Positions 35,942 through 43,073 of a DNA stretch of 46,956 bases are shown here, piece by piece (position 1 is the first letter of the stretch; every line of letters starts with the position of its first letter). The stretch spans positions 1 through 46,956 of the forward strand of contig JBNMJS010000003.1 of NCBI GenBank assembly GCA_050873965.1, in the 5' to 3' direction. The stretch is from UBA2883 sp050873965 (lineage in GTDB: Bacteria; Cyanobacteriota; Vampirovibrionia; Gastranaerophilales; Gastranaerophilaceae). Below the pieces are notes generated by a model. The model was not told the DNA's origin. It did no database searches and saw only the letters and a program-made list of their open reading frames with translations. The translations under genes and the position numbers were made by a program.

Positions 35942-35972
35942 ATTTTAGCACTTAAGAGTTACTCTAAGTCAA
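35942..35972 (-). promoter_or_regulatory. MerR-type promoter/operator of the CMD-cupin operon
   Basis: On the minus strand: TTGACT (35972-35967), a 19-bp spacer, and TAAAAT (35947-35942). The spacer contains the dyad AGAG-TAA-CTCT. A 19-bp spacer with a central dyad is the hallmark of promoters controlled by MerR-family activators, which underwind the DNA. The same layout occurs at 41304-41334. Confidence 0.65.
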
Positions 35973-36115
35973 TATTTTATGTTACAAAATATGATGTTTT
36001 AGTCACTAAATAGCAAAAATATTTATGTTTAAGTATTATTATAAACAATAATGTTAGTAATTTCGTATCAACTTACACGAATTCAATCAACATAAGGAAA
36101 TAGAAGGAGTTAAAA

Positions 36116-37912
36116 ATGGTAATTTCACAAATCAATTCAGTGAATTTTACAAACGTGAATTTATATAAGAATAATAAAAATATGACAATGGATAATAGTA
36201 TTCATATTCCAAATATGAAAATGAAAGGGGCGTTGAAAACGGATACAGTATCTTTTACATCATTACATAATGTAACTCCTAATCAAAAAATGAAAACTTA
36301 TGCATTGCAATTGTTGAAAGATAATGCTTTTAAAGAAAATAGAAAAATTCATATAATTGCTGAGTTAAAATATTTACCATTTATGAATGTGTTATCAGAA
36401 ACTGCATACAAAAAAGGTTCTGGAAGCATTAGTATGAAAGTCATTGAACCAGAATTAGAAGCATTGAAAAAGAAACATAATATAAAAGAAACTTTTGATT
36501 TCGAGAAAGAAAATCTAGAAGAATTAAAACAACAAAATGCGATAATTTTAAAATTTAATGATAAAAATAATCCTTATAAATTATCAAATTTGACACAAGC
36601 AGAAGAGGCAAAAGAAATTGAAAAAACGAAAACAATTGTGCCAAAAGAAGTTTATGATGAATTTAAAATAAGCCCTAAAGAAGTTTTTAAAGATGCATTA
36701 GATGTTAGAGAAGGACAACCTGTTTCTATATATGCAGAACGTGAACATTTGCCAATTGTAGAAAAATTGGTAGATTATCTTTATGGTGAAAATAAAACAA
36801 AATTAGTTACTGTAAATATGACTAGAGATTCACAAATAAACAAATTGAAATTTGCAAAAGATAGTGTTTTAGAAGAAGCACCTACTGCAACCAAGAGAAT
36901 GAAAGAAGAATTTTATAATAAAGATGTTGCGTATCTTGTTTTGGATGGTGAAGATCCTAGAATGATGGAAGATATTGATTCTGATAGAATTGTTAAAAAC
37001 TCACGTGCAACAAGGAAGTCTTTGGAAGAAATTCAAAATAAAATAGTTAATGAAATTCCTTGGCTTGTGTATTATGCACCAACAACAAAATCATGTGTAG
37101 ATGCATATCCTGAACTAAAAAATGAACCAGTAAAGGCTTTGTCTAAGGCTTTTAAAGATGCAAATAAAATCAATCGTATGGGACATTTACAAGAACATGT
37201 CGAAAACTTATCACATAGAGCAAACAAGATGAATGAATTGCTTGATAATGGTTATAGAACACTTCATTATGTTAGTGTTGATGCAAAAACTGGCAAACCT
37301 GACGGCAAAACTGATTTTAAAGTAACTATGTCTCCAAATTCACAATTTATGGCTGCAAAAACTCATTTTGCAAAATATAATCACAATACTATGTGTAATA
37401 TCCCAACAGAAGAAGTATTTACTTCTCCACAAGCAGATACTGCTGAGGGTGTAATATCAGCAACAATGCCATTATCATTAAATGGAAAAATTGTTGAGGG
37501 TATAAGAGTTAAATTTGAAAAAGGTAAAATGGTTGATATTAAAGCAGATAAAAATGAAGAGATGTTGAAAAAACATATCGCAGCAAATGATAATGCTGAT
37601 AGATTGGGTGAAGTAGCATTAGTTGCAGGTTCACCAATCGCAGAAACTGGTAGATTATTTAATTCAACATTGTTAGATGAAAATGCATCTTGTCATTTAG
37701 CGTTTGGAAATTCATATTCTATGTGTATTAAAGGTGCAGATGAATTTAAAGAGTATAAAGATATGAAAAAATTCTTAAAAGATTTAAAAATCAATTCTTC
37801 ACCTACTCATAATGATTTTATGGTGGGTGGCAAAAATGTAAATATTTCTGCAATTAATGAAAAAACAGGTGATACAATTGATGTTATAAAAGATGATAAG
37901 TTCTTATTATAA
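36116..37912 (+). CDS. M29 family aminopeptidase-like metallopeptidase with N-terminal extension
   Basis: A 598-residue protein; typical M29 enzymes (AmpS/PepS/AmpT) have about 370-410. The metal ligands are in place: Glu433 (TEEVFTSP), Glu499 (LGEVALV), His527 (SCHLAF), and His565/Asp567 (THNDFMV). Spacing of 66 and 28 matches the family. The N-terminus carries two motif copies, VNFTNVN (9-15) and VSFTSLH (45-51). A following segment (about 60-130) and the real family N-domain (about 185-250) look like repeats of each other, which could be a partial duplication. No signal peptide. AAGGAG precedes the ATG. Confidence 0.85.
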   Translation: MVISQINSVNFTNVNLYKNNKNMTMDNSIHIPNMKMKGALKTDTVSFTSLHNVTPNQKMKTYALQLLKDNAFKENRKIHIIAELKYLPFMNVLSETAYKKGSGSISMKVIEPELEALKKKHNIKETFDFEKENLEELKQQNAIILKFNDKNNPYKLSNLTQAEEAKEIEKTKTIVPKEVYDEFKISPKEVFKDALDVREGQPVSIYAEREHLPIVEKLVDYLYGENKTKLVTVNMTRDSQINKLKFAKDSVLEEAPTATKRMKEEFYNKDVAYLVLDGEDPRMMEDIDSDRIVKNSRATRKSLEEIQNKIVNEIPWLVYYAPTTKSCVDAYPELKNEPVKALSKAFKDANKINRMGHLQEHVENLSHRANKMNELLDNGYRTLHYVSVDAKTGKPDGKTDFKVTMSPNSQFMAAKTHFAKYNHNTMCNIPTEEVFTSPQADTAEGVISATMPLSLNGKIVEGIRVKFEKGKMVDIKADKNEEMLKKHIAANDNADRLGEVALVAGSPIAETGRLFNSTLLDENASCHLAFGNSYSMCIKGADEFKEYKDMKKFLKDLKINSSPTHNDFMVGGKNVNISAINEKTGDTIDVIKDDKFLL

Positions 37913-37935
37913 TATAGTTGTTATATAAAATTTAA

Positions 37936-37963
37936 AAGTCCTGCAAACTTAATTGTAGGACTT
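37936..37963 (+). terminator. Hairpin after the M29 gene, possible terminator
   Basis: AAGTCCTGCAA (37936-37946), loop ACTTAA, TTGTAGGACTT (37953-37963) with one G.T pair. The T-tract is distant, so termination is less sure. Confidence 0.4.
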
Positions 37964-38007
37964 GAATGAATGTTATTATTTTTTGTCGGGTTACAATAAT
38001 AAATTCG

Positions 38008-38016
38008 TGTTATAAT
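38008..38016 (+). promoter_or_regulatory. Extended -10 promoter
   Basis: TG-T-TATAAT (38008-38016), an extended -10 with no good -35. It precedes the small gene at 38038 by about 20 bp. Confidence 0.45.
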
Positions 38017-38037
38017 GAACTCAAAGAGGTGTGTTAT

Positions 38038-38295
38038 ATGTCAGTTCAAAGAGTGAATTATTCAATACATGTTAATAGTCCAAAACTTAATGGGCAACAA
38101 CCTACAAAACAAGATTTGATAAATGTAGGTTATATGGCTGGTAGATATGGTATCAATTTAGATGGAAATCCACATGAGGCTAATCAACCAAAATTCACTG
38201 ATAATGGACTTTTAATTAATATAAATTCTTGTACAACTGATGCATTGGAAGATAATCTAAAAAAGACTGGTATTCAGTTTGATAGATTAGGTTAA
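38038..38295 (+). CDS. Small hypothetical protein
   Basis: An 85-residue protein starting at 38038. AGAGGTGTG precedes this ATG and an extended -10 box is just upstream, so the longer frame from 37966 is rejected. Asn/Gly-rich, with VNYSIHVNSPKLNGQQPTKQD near the start and a short fold in the middle. No signal or membrane segment. The N-terminal VNY is only loosely like the [VI][NS]F motif. Function unknown. Confidence 0.6.
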   Translation: MSVQRVNYSIHVNSPKLNGQQPTKQDLINVGYMAGRYGINLDGNPHEANQPKFTDNGLLININSCTTDALEDNLKKTGIQFDRLG

Positions 38296-38299
38296 TTAT

Positions 38300-38812
38300 T
38301 TATAAAATAGTTTTTTGATATGCTAATCTGATTGAACCATCTTCTTTTTTTATCGTTCCACAATGTGTGAAACCATTTTTTAGTATAGTTTTTTGCATTG
38401 GGATATTGTTTGGGTGTGTGTCAATACGTAGATTTTTGCATTGTTCAAAACACCATTGTATGCATTTTGATGCGATACCTTTTCCATATAGGTTGACTGC
38501 AATTCTATGAATTACTCCATATTCGTTCTCATTGAGCCAATTGCCATCATATATCTTTTTATAAGTCGGTTCTTCTCCGACAAAGTAACAAAATACTGCA
38601 AATATATCATCTTCATCAATATAAACGTATAGATTTTTATTTTTTATATCATCGTATAATAATTCTTTTTGTGGATAATTATTTACCCATTGAGTAGAGT
38701 TACCATTGTTATCCATAAAAGCTTTTGCTTGATGATATATTTCTATTATTTTATCAATATCGTTATTATTTGCTAATCTAATCATAGTTTTATCTGTAAA
38801 TGATTTTATCAT
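38300..38812 (-). CDS. GNAT-family N-acetyltransferase
   Basis: A 170-residue protein with the acetyl-CoA-dependent GNAT fold: MIRLANNNDIDKIIEIYHQA at the start, the strand FAVFCYFVGEEP, the acetyl-CoA binding turn GVIHRIAVNLYGKGIASKCI, and IDTHPNNIPMQK near the end. Substrate unknown. The start is uncertain: 38812 or 38785 (second Met, beginning MIRLA), and neither has a clear ribosome site. It follows the LRR-like gene by 9 bp, so translation may be coupled. Confidence 0.85.
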   Translation of the reverse strand: MIKSFTDKTMIRLANNNDIDKIIEIYHQAKAFMDNNGNSTQWVNNYPQKELLYDDIKNKNLYVYIDEDDIFAVFCYFVGEEPTYKKIYDGNWLNENEYGVIHRIAVNLYGKGIASKCIQWCFEQCKNLRIDTHPNNIPMQKTILKNGFTHCGTIKKEDGSIRLAYQKTIL

Positions 38813-38821
38813 AAATAAAAG

Positions 38822-40585
38822 TTATTTTATAAGATTGGTTTTAAACTTTGCAAAATCACGAGATTTTAGTTTTGTATTGTATGCAAAAATCTTACCTTTG
38901 ATTTGTTTAAGATTTTTTAGTTCTTTAAGAATTGAATCCGAAAAGTCTGCATTGCCACCAATTATTTCAAGTTCACCTAAGTCAGTAACTTTGCTATTGC
39001 AGAAAGATGCTTGTCCTTCAATTTTTTTAAGATGTTTTAGTGAAGTGATTTTTGAATCATCAAAGTATGCAGAACCTCCAATACTTCTTAGTTCTCCTAG
39101 ATCTGTTATATTTGAATCCTTGAATTTTGCAGTTCCACCGATACGTTGTAATTTTCCTAATGATGTTAGTTTTGAATAACTAAATGTTGCTGAATTACCT
39201 ATTTTTTCAAGGTTATTTAGTGATGTAACTTGTGAATCTGAAAAATCTGCACAACCACCAATACGTGTTAATGCTCCTAAATCTTTTATTTTAGATTCTC
39301 TAAATACTGCATTGCCGTTTATCACTTGTAAATTGTGTAATGAAGTTAAGTCACTATCAATGAAATTTGCATACCCCTTTATATAAGTGACATTTTCAAA
39401 TAATTTATCTTCATTTATTCCAAGGTCTTTGAATGAAATATTTCCATCAAGAACATCTTTTGCATATTTATTTAATCGTCCTGGTTGTGTATAAAAATCA
39501 AGTGTTAACGGTTTTGTATTTTTAGATTGTTCTTTTGTTTTTTTATTTTTTGAAAAAATATTTAAAACCTTAGTGAAAAAACTTTCCTTTTTTTGTGTCG
39601 ATATTGTATCATTTTTTATAAAACCAAAATATTTGAAAATTTCTTCAGCATCATTATTTTGAATTGCTGTACTTAAATCATTTTTTATTGTTTGAATATT
39701 TTTTGCAGTTTTTGAAACGACTTTTATCTCATCTTTTGCTTTTTGAGAAAGTTTGTAATGTTTAATATGTTCATTAACAATTTTAGAATATTTATGTGGG
39801 ATTTTTCCGTCGTTGAATTCACCTTGAATTTCTTGAATAGTATTTCCTATAAATCTTATACCTATTTTAGGCTGGCTATTTTCTAGATATATATGAAAAT
39901 CACCTTGCTCTAAATATGGTTCAGCTTTGCTATTGTTTGTACACCAAGTGTAGTTTGATAATGTTTTTAATTCTTGCACATTAGCATTAAAATTTTTCGT
40001 ATCTTTTTCTTTTGATGGAATTATTACCCATTCTCCTACTTTATCAGTATATTTGTTGTTTAAGTAGGATTCTCTTAGTTCTTTTTTATAAGTTTTGTTT
40101 ATATTCAGAACTTCACCATTTTTGACCTTATCCATAACACTAGTTAGGACTTCTTTATTTAAGATTGGTGGCATAATCTCGTTTGTTGAGTCAAGAGGTT
40201 GGGTGATTGCAGACATTATTAACAATTTTTCTGTATTTTTGTAACCATTTTTAGGGTTGTTTAAATGGGTTTTCCAATCGTTCAAAATATCTTCTCTATC
40301 ACGAGCAATCCTAAAAAATCGTCCTTCATAGTATTTGTTCATTATTGGTTCAAGTTGTTTGCCAGCCCAATTTTGTAAATCTTGATTTGTATTGAATTTT
40401 TCAATTGGTGCTTTGAAACGGTCAACGCAAGCCCTGTCTATTCCTTGAAACTCTTTCTTCTTCATTGAACCAAACGAAACTGTATCACATTTTAATTGTG
40501 AATGATTGTAGTTTGTTGTGTATTGATTGTTTCGTTGGTAATAAGATGCCGTTTGATATGCAGGCATCTGTGAAAATATTTTCAT
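38822..40585 (-). CDS. LRR-like repeat protein with N-terminal VSFGS motif
   Basis: A 587-residue protein in three parts. Residues 1-45 contain VSFGS. A middle domain (about 60-310) includes TLSNYTWCTNNSKAEP and a GIRFIGNTIQEIQGEF strand pair, a pattern I associate with phage/plasmid PcfJ-like proteins. The C-terminal part has eight repeats of 20 residues, consensus AxFxDSKITxLGxLxxIGGx, starting near residue 405. The repeats should form a curved solenoid for protein or surface binding. It lacks a hydrophobic signal and an obvious catalytic site. Weak ribosome site. The GNAT gene follows 9 bp later. Confidence 0.75.
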   Translation of the reverse strand: MKIFSQMPAYQTASYYQRNNQYTTNYNHSQLKCDTVSFGSMKKKEFQGIDRACVDRFKAPIEKFNTNQDLQNWAGKQLEPIMNKYYEGRFFRIARDREDILNDWKTHLNNPKNGYKNTEKLLIMSAITQPLDSTNEIMPPILNKEVLTSVMDKVKNGEVLNINKTYKKELRESYLNNKYTDKVGEWVIIPSKEKDTKNFNANVQELKTLSNYTWCTNNSKAEPYLEQGDFHIYLENSQPKIGIRFIGNTIQEIQGEFNDGKIPHKYSKIVNEHIKHYKLSQKAKDEIKVVSKTAKNIQTIKNDLSTAIQNNDAEEIFKYFGFIKNDTISTQKKESFFTKVLNIFSKNKKTKEQSKNTKPLTLDFYTQPGRLNKYAKDVLDGNISFKDLGINEDKLFENVTYIKGYANFIDSDLTSLHNLQVINGNAVFRESKIKDLGALTRIGGCADFSDSQVTSLNNLEKIGNSATFSYSKLTSLGKLQRIGGTAKFKDSNITDLGELRSIGGSAYFDDSKITSLKHLKKIEGQASFCNSKVTDLGELEIIGGNADFSDSILKELKNLKQIKGKIFAYNTKLKSRDFAKFKTNLIK

Positions 40586-40639
40586 ACTGTTTATAAAACT
40601 TCTAAAAAATATTTTTGTTATAGAGTTATAATTACTATT

Positions 40640-41287
40640 ATGAAATTTGATTATGCTTGTGATGCTTTAAAATATTTGATTAAAATATTTGAAATTGAAA
40701 AGATTCATATTCCATACTATTTGTGTGATGTTATCAGGCATGCAGTAGTAGAGATGGGTTGTAAACCTATATTTTATCATATTGATGATAATTTTATGCC
40801 CTTTGGAGAATTTCCAAAAGAAGATTATATTTTGTATCCTAATTATTTTGGTATATGTGATAAAAATGTGAAAATATTAGTGGAAAAATATCCTAAATTG
40901 ATTGTTGATAACGCACATGCATATTATGCTCAACCATCTGGGTATGCTTCATTCAATGCTGAACACAAATTCTTACCAGTTAGTAAAGGTGCAAATCTTT
41001 GGATTGGTAAGGGCGAAAATGATGTAAAACTTGATTTAAAACGACGAGAAAAGTTTTTGTATTATCATAATCTATTGAAGAATAATTTGTTAACTATTGA
41101 TATTGAAAAGAATTCAATACCATTTTGTTATCCATATTTAGCACCGTCAGAAAAAGAAGCAGATGAATTGGTTGCTAAATTAACGAAACAAGGTCTGATA
41201 ATTTATAGATATTGGAACAGATTGCCTAAAACATATAATGAGTATAAATTTTTTGCTCGATTAGTTCCAATTCCGTTAAGTGAATAG
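40640..41287 (+). CDS. Truncated PLP-dependent aminotransferase-like protein
   Basis: A 215-residue protein resembling the large-domain part of DegT/class V-like aminotransferases. Evident parts: IHIPYYLCDVIRHAV, FYHIDDNFMP, YPNYFGI, the PLP-ring-binding Asp in LIVDNAHAYY, and a candidate Schiff-base Lys in AEHKFLPVSKG. Related proteins are about 350 residues, so the C-terminal domain is missing; whether it is active is uncertain. A perfect TATAAT at 40627-40632 puts the transcription start at about the ATG, so the mRNA may be leaderless. It diverges from the LRR-like gene. Confidence 0.7.
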   Translation: MKFDYACDALKYLIKIFEIEKIHIPYYLCDVIRHAVVEMGCKPIFYHIDDNFMPFGEFPKEDYILYPNYFGICDKNVKILVEKYPKLIVDNAHAYYAQPSGYASFNAEHKFLPVSKGANLWIGKGENDVKLDLKRREKFLYYHNLLKNNLLTIDIEKNSIPFCYPYLAPSEKEADELVAKLTKQGLIIYRYWNRLPKTYNEYKFFARLVPIPLSE

Positions 41288-41303
41288 TATTTATATAAAG
41301 TAC

Positions 41304-41334
41304 TTGACTTAGAGTCGCTCTAAGTTGTTATAAT
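41304..41334 (+). promoter_or_regulatory. MerR-type promoter/operator of the cysteine-cluster gene
   Basis: TTGACT (41304-41309), a 19-bp spacer, TATAAT (41329-41334). The spacer carries the perfect dyad ACTTAGAG-TCG-CTCTAAGT (41307-41325). The transcription start would be at 41341-41342, the ATG itself. Same architecture as at 35942-35972. Confidence 0.75.
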
Positions 41335-41341
41335 ATAGATT

Positions 41342-41941
41342 ATGCATAGGTTAAGTAATTATCAACATTATATTTCCATGGTTCAAGAACAACTTGATAC
41401 TATTTTTGAACAGCAAAAAGAATATATTTGTTGTTGTGAGGGGTGTTCTTCTTGTTGTGAAGAAGGAATGTATCCTTATTCAGAATTAGAATTCCGTTAT
41501 TTGATGATAGGTTTTCGTCAATTAAGTGATGAAGAAAAAGAACAAGTTATATCTGAAACAAAGAAATTGTTAGAAATATATAAAGAAAAGAATGGTGAAT
41601 ATTTTACTCATAAATGTCCATTTTTGATAAATAAAAAATGCTCTGTGTATAATTATCGTGGGTTTATTTGTCGTACTCATGGATTGATTACAGAAAATGA
41701 TAGTGGAAAATTAACATTACCATATTGTGTTGGGTTGGGTAAGAATTATTCCAAAGTTTATGATGAATCGACGAAAATGATTCAGTTAGAAAAAGTAAAA
41801 GAATGTGGTTACAAAACTATTCCAGAGGCACATAACCTTAGTAGAAAAAATCTTATGCATTTGTCGGTTGCAGAAAAATTAGGACTAAATTTTGGCGAAT
41901 CAAAAATGTTGATTGAGTGGTTATTCTTAGATGTATTGTAA
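41342..41941 (+). CDS. YkgJ-family cysteine-cluster protein
   Basis: A 199-residue protein with the cysteine cluster CCCEGCSSCCEEG (about residue 29) and further cysteines in KCPFLINKKCSVYN and FICRTHG. This pattern defines the YkgJ/zinc- or iron-chelating family; it may bind a metal or Fe-S cluster. No ribosome site, and the -10 box is 7 bases from the ATG, so the mRNA is probably leaderless. It is under a MerR-type promoter. Confidence 0.85.
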   Translation: MHRLSNYQHYISMVQEQLDTIFEQQKEYICCCEGCSSCCEEGMYPYSELEFRYLMIGFRQLSDEEKEQVISETKKLLEIYKEKNGEYFTHKCPFLINKKCSVYNYRGFICRTHGLITENDSGKLTLPYCVGLGKNYSKVYDESTKMIQLEKVKECGYKTIPEAHNLSRKNLMHLSVAEKLGLNFGESKMLIEWLFLDVL

Positions 41942-41980
41942 TCCTTCTTGTTTTTTATAAAATAGTCAAAAGAGGTTTTT

Positions 41981-42205
41981 ATGGCTATTATAGATTTATT
42001 TAAAATAATTGAATTAAAAAAGAATATTGAAAAAGAGTTTGGTATAAAATTACATATTCATGATGGTTGTTCTATGCAATTTTTTTCTTTTGATGAAAAA
42101 GTATCAGATGAACTTGTTGAATATATTAAAAAATCATTAGAAACTGATAAGTTGAAAGTTGTATTCTCACCAGATGGTTTGAATTTCCACATGGAAGATA
42201 AATAG
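41981..42205 (+). CDS. Small hypothetical protein
   Basis: A 74-residue protein with a mixed alpha/beta look (LFKIIELKKNIEKEFGIKLHIHDGC then strands). AAAGAGG precedes the ATG by a few bases, and the coding frame is clean. No membrane or signal segment. Not recognised. It may share the mRNA of the cysteine-cluster gene 39 bp upstream. Confidence 0.55.
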   Translation: MAIIDLFKIIELKKNIEKEFGIKLHIHDGCSMQFFSFDEKVSDELVEYIKKSLETDKLKVVFSPDGLNFHMEDK

Positions 42206-42236
42206 AATTTTTATATAAATTTAATATTTATATTTT

Positions 42237-42527
42237 TTAGTGTTTTTCTGCAAATGTTTTGTTGAATAATTCGTCTTGTTCTTTTAAATGTGTAACGTAT
42301 CCGATAGGGATAGAATTGTTTGTTGCATCAATAATCTTTTTTGCTCCGTCACTCCCGAATGCACCACATAGTTCTATGCAATCAATGTTATCTTTTAATA
42401 GACCTTTTGCAACATTACATGCTTCATTAATATTGGAAACACCAATTATTTGAGCATTACCACTATGTATATAGGCTCTGTCTTGTTCTGGATTAAAATT
42501 GTCCATAATTATGAATGCATATTTCAT
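42237..42527 (-). CDS. DUF6506-type small protein
   Basis: A 96-residue protein that I recall as the DUF6506 family. Conserved parts are FIIMDNFNPEQDRA, NAQIIGVSNINEAC, the CIELCGAFGSDGAKKI core with its Cys pair, and IPIGYVTHLKEQDELF. Function unknown. GGGAG precedes the ATG. It converges on the small gene at 41981. Confidence 0.75.
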   Translation of the reverse strand: MKYAFIIMDNFNPEQDRAYIHSGNAQIIGVSNINEACNVAKGLLKDNIDCIELCGAFGSDGAKKIIDATNNSIPIGYVTHLKEQDELFNKTFAEKH

Positions 42528-42607
42528 AATAAAATCTCCCTGTTCATAAAATTATATTATATAAATATGGTTGCGAAACTTTTTTAGTGATATTATGAAA
42601 TTGTCTT

Positions 42608-42679
42608 AGCGGTATCGTCTAGTGGTTAGGACGAGAGATTCTCATTCTCTAAACAGGGGTTCAATTCCCCTTACCGCCG
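42608..42679 (+). tRNA. tRNA-Glu (CTC)
   Basis: D-arm GTCT...GGAC, anticodon stem AGAGA/TCTCT with loop TTCTCAT and anticodon CTC (42641-42643), T-arm AGGGG/CCCCT with loop TTCAATT. The acceptor AGCGGTA pairs with TACCGCC at six positions, but A1 faces C72, which is not a Watson-Crick pair. CCA is not encoded, unlike tRNA-Phe. The start of a transposon lies about 43 bp downstream. Confidence 0.88.
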
Positions 42680-42708
42680 AAATTTTGTTTTTTGTGTTTT
42701 ATGTGAAA

Positions 42709-42718
42709 AAGGGGAATT
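42709..42718 (+). repeat. Inverted copy of the tRNA-Glu T-arm in its 3' flank
   Basis: AAGGGGAATT is the exact reverse complement of 42663-42672 in the tRNA T-arm/acceptor junction, separated by 36 bases. It is also inside a GTGAAA...TTTCAC stem (42703-42708 with 42717-42722). Confidence 0.5.
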
Positions 42719-42731
42719 TCACTGTAAATAA

Positions 42732-42940
42732 AGTGCAAGTGTGAGATGAGTACATTTTAGCCAAGAGTTAAATATAATGGCTTTTATAGCGATTTCAATA
42801 GAATGAGATGTACTTGCACTAGTTGAACTTTATCTGCACTTATTTATACATTACTTGCACTAAAATTATATAACTTTCAAAATCAAACTCAGAAAGTTAG
42901 CAATATATTTACGCTTTAGCCATGTATATTTAGTGCAAAC
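42732..42940. repeat. Five AGTGCA sites at the transposon left end
   Basis: AGTGCAAGT at 42732-42740 (+), TACTTGCACTA at 42811-42821 (-), TGCACT at 42835-42840 (-), TTACTTGCACTA at 42851-42862 (-), and TAGTGCAAAC at 42931-42940 (+). Several are flanked by TGAGAT. The cluster matches how Mu and Tn7 ends carry several transposase-binding sites. No gene lies in this 390-bp stretch (42680-43073). Confidence 0.65.
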
Positions 42941-42970
42941 AAAAAAGTATTTCCTAATTTGAGATATACA

Positions 42971-43044
42971 GAATTATCTCTGAGATTGAGATGAAAACAC
43001 TTGACTTCAGTTGAAATAAGAGTAATTAATGTCATTGTAAAAGG
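42971..43044 (+). promoter_or_regulatory. Operator/promoter block, copy 1
   Basis: A dyad ATCTC-TGAGATT-GAGAT (42976-42992), then TTGACT (43001), a 17-bp spacer and AATTAA (43024-43029), followed by TGTAAAAGG. The block is repeated with about 70 percent identity at 43508-43581 before the transposase gene. The dyad arms differ in compensating fashion between copies (A-T in copy 1, G-C in copy 2). Confidence 0.6.
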
Positions 43045-43073
43045 TCTTTAAACAAGATTTAAAAGGGTTTTAA

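Noticed and set aside
37966..38037. Upstream ATG for the small gene at 38038
   Set aside because: It lies before the extended -10 promoter; the ribosome site AGAGGTG precedes the ATG at 38038.
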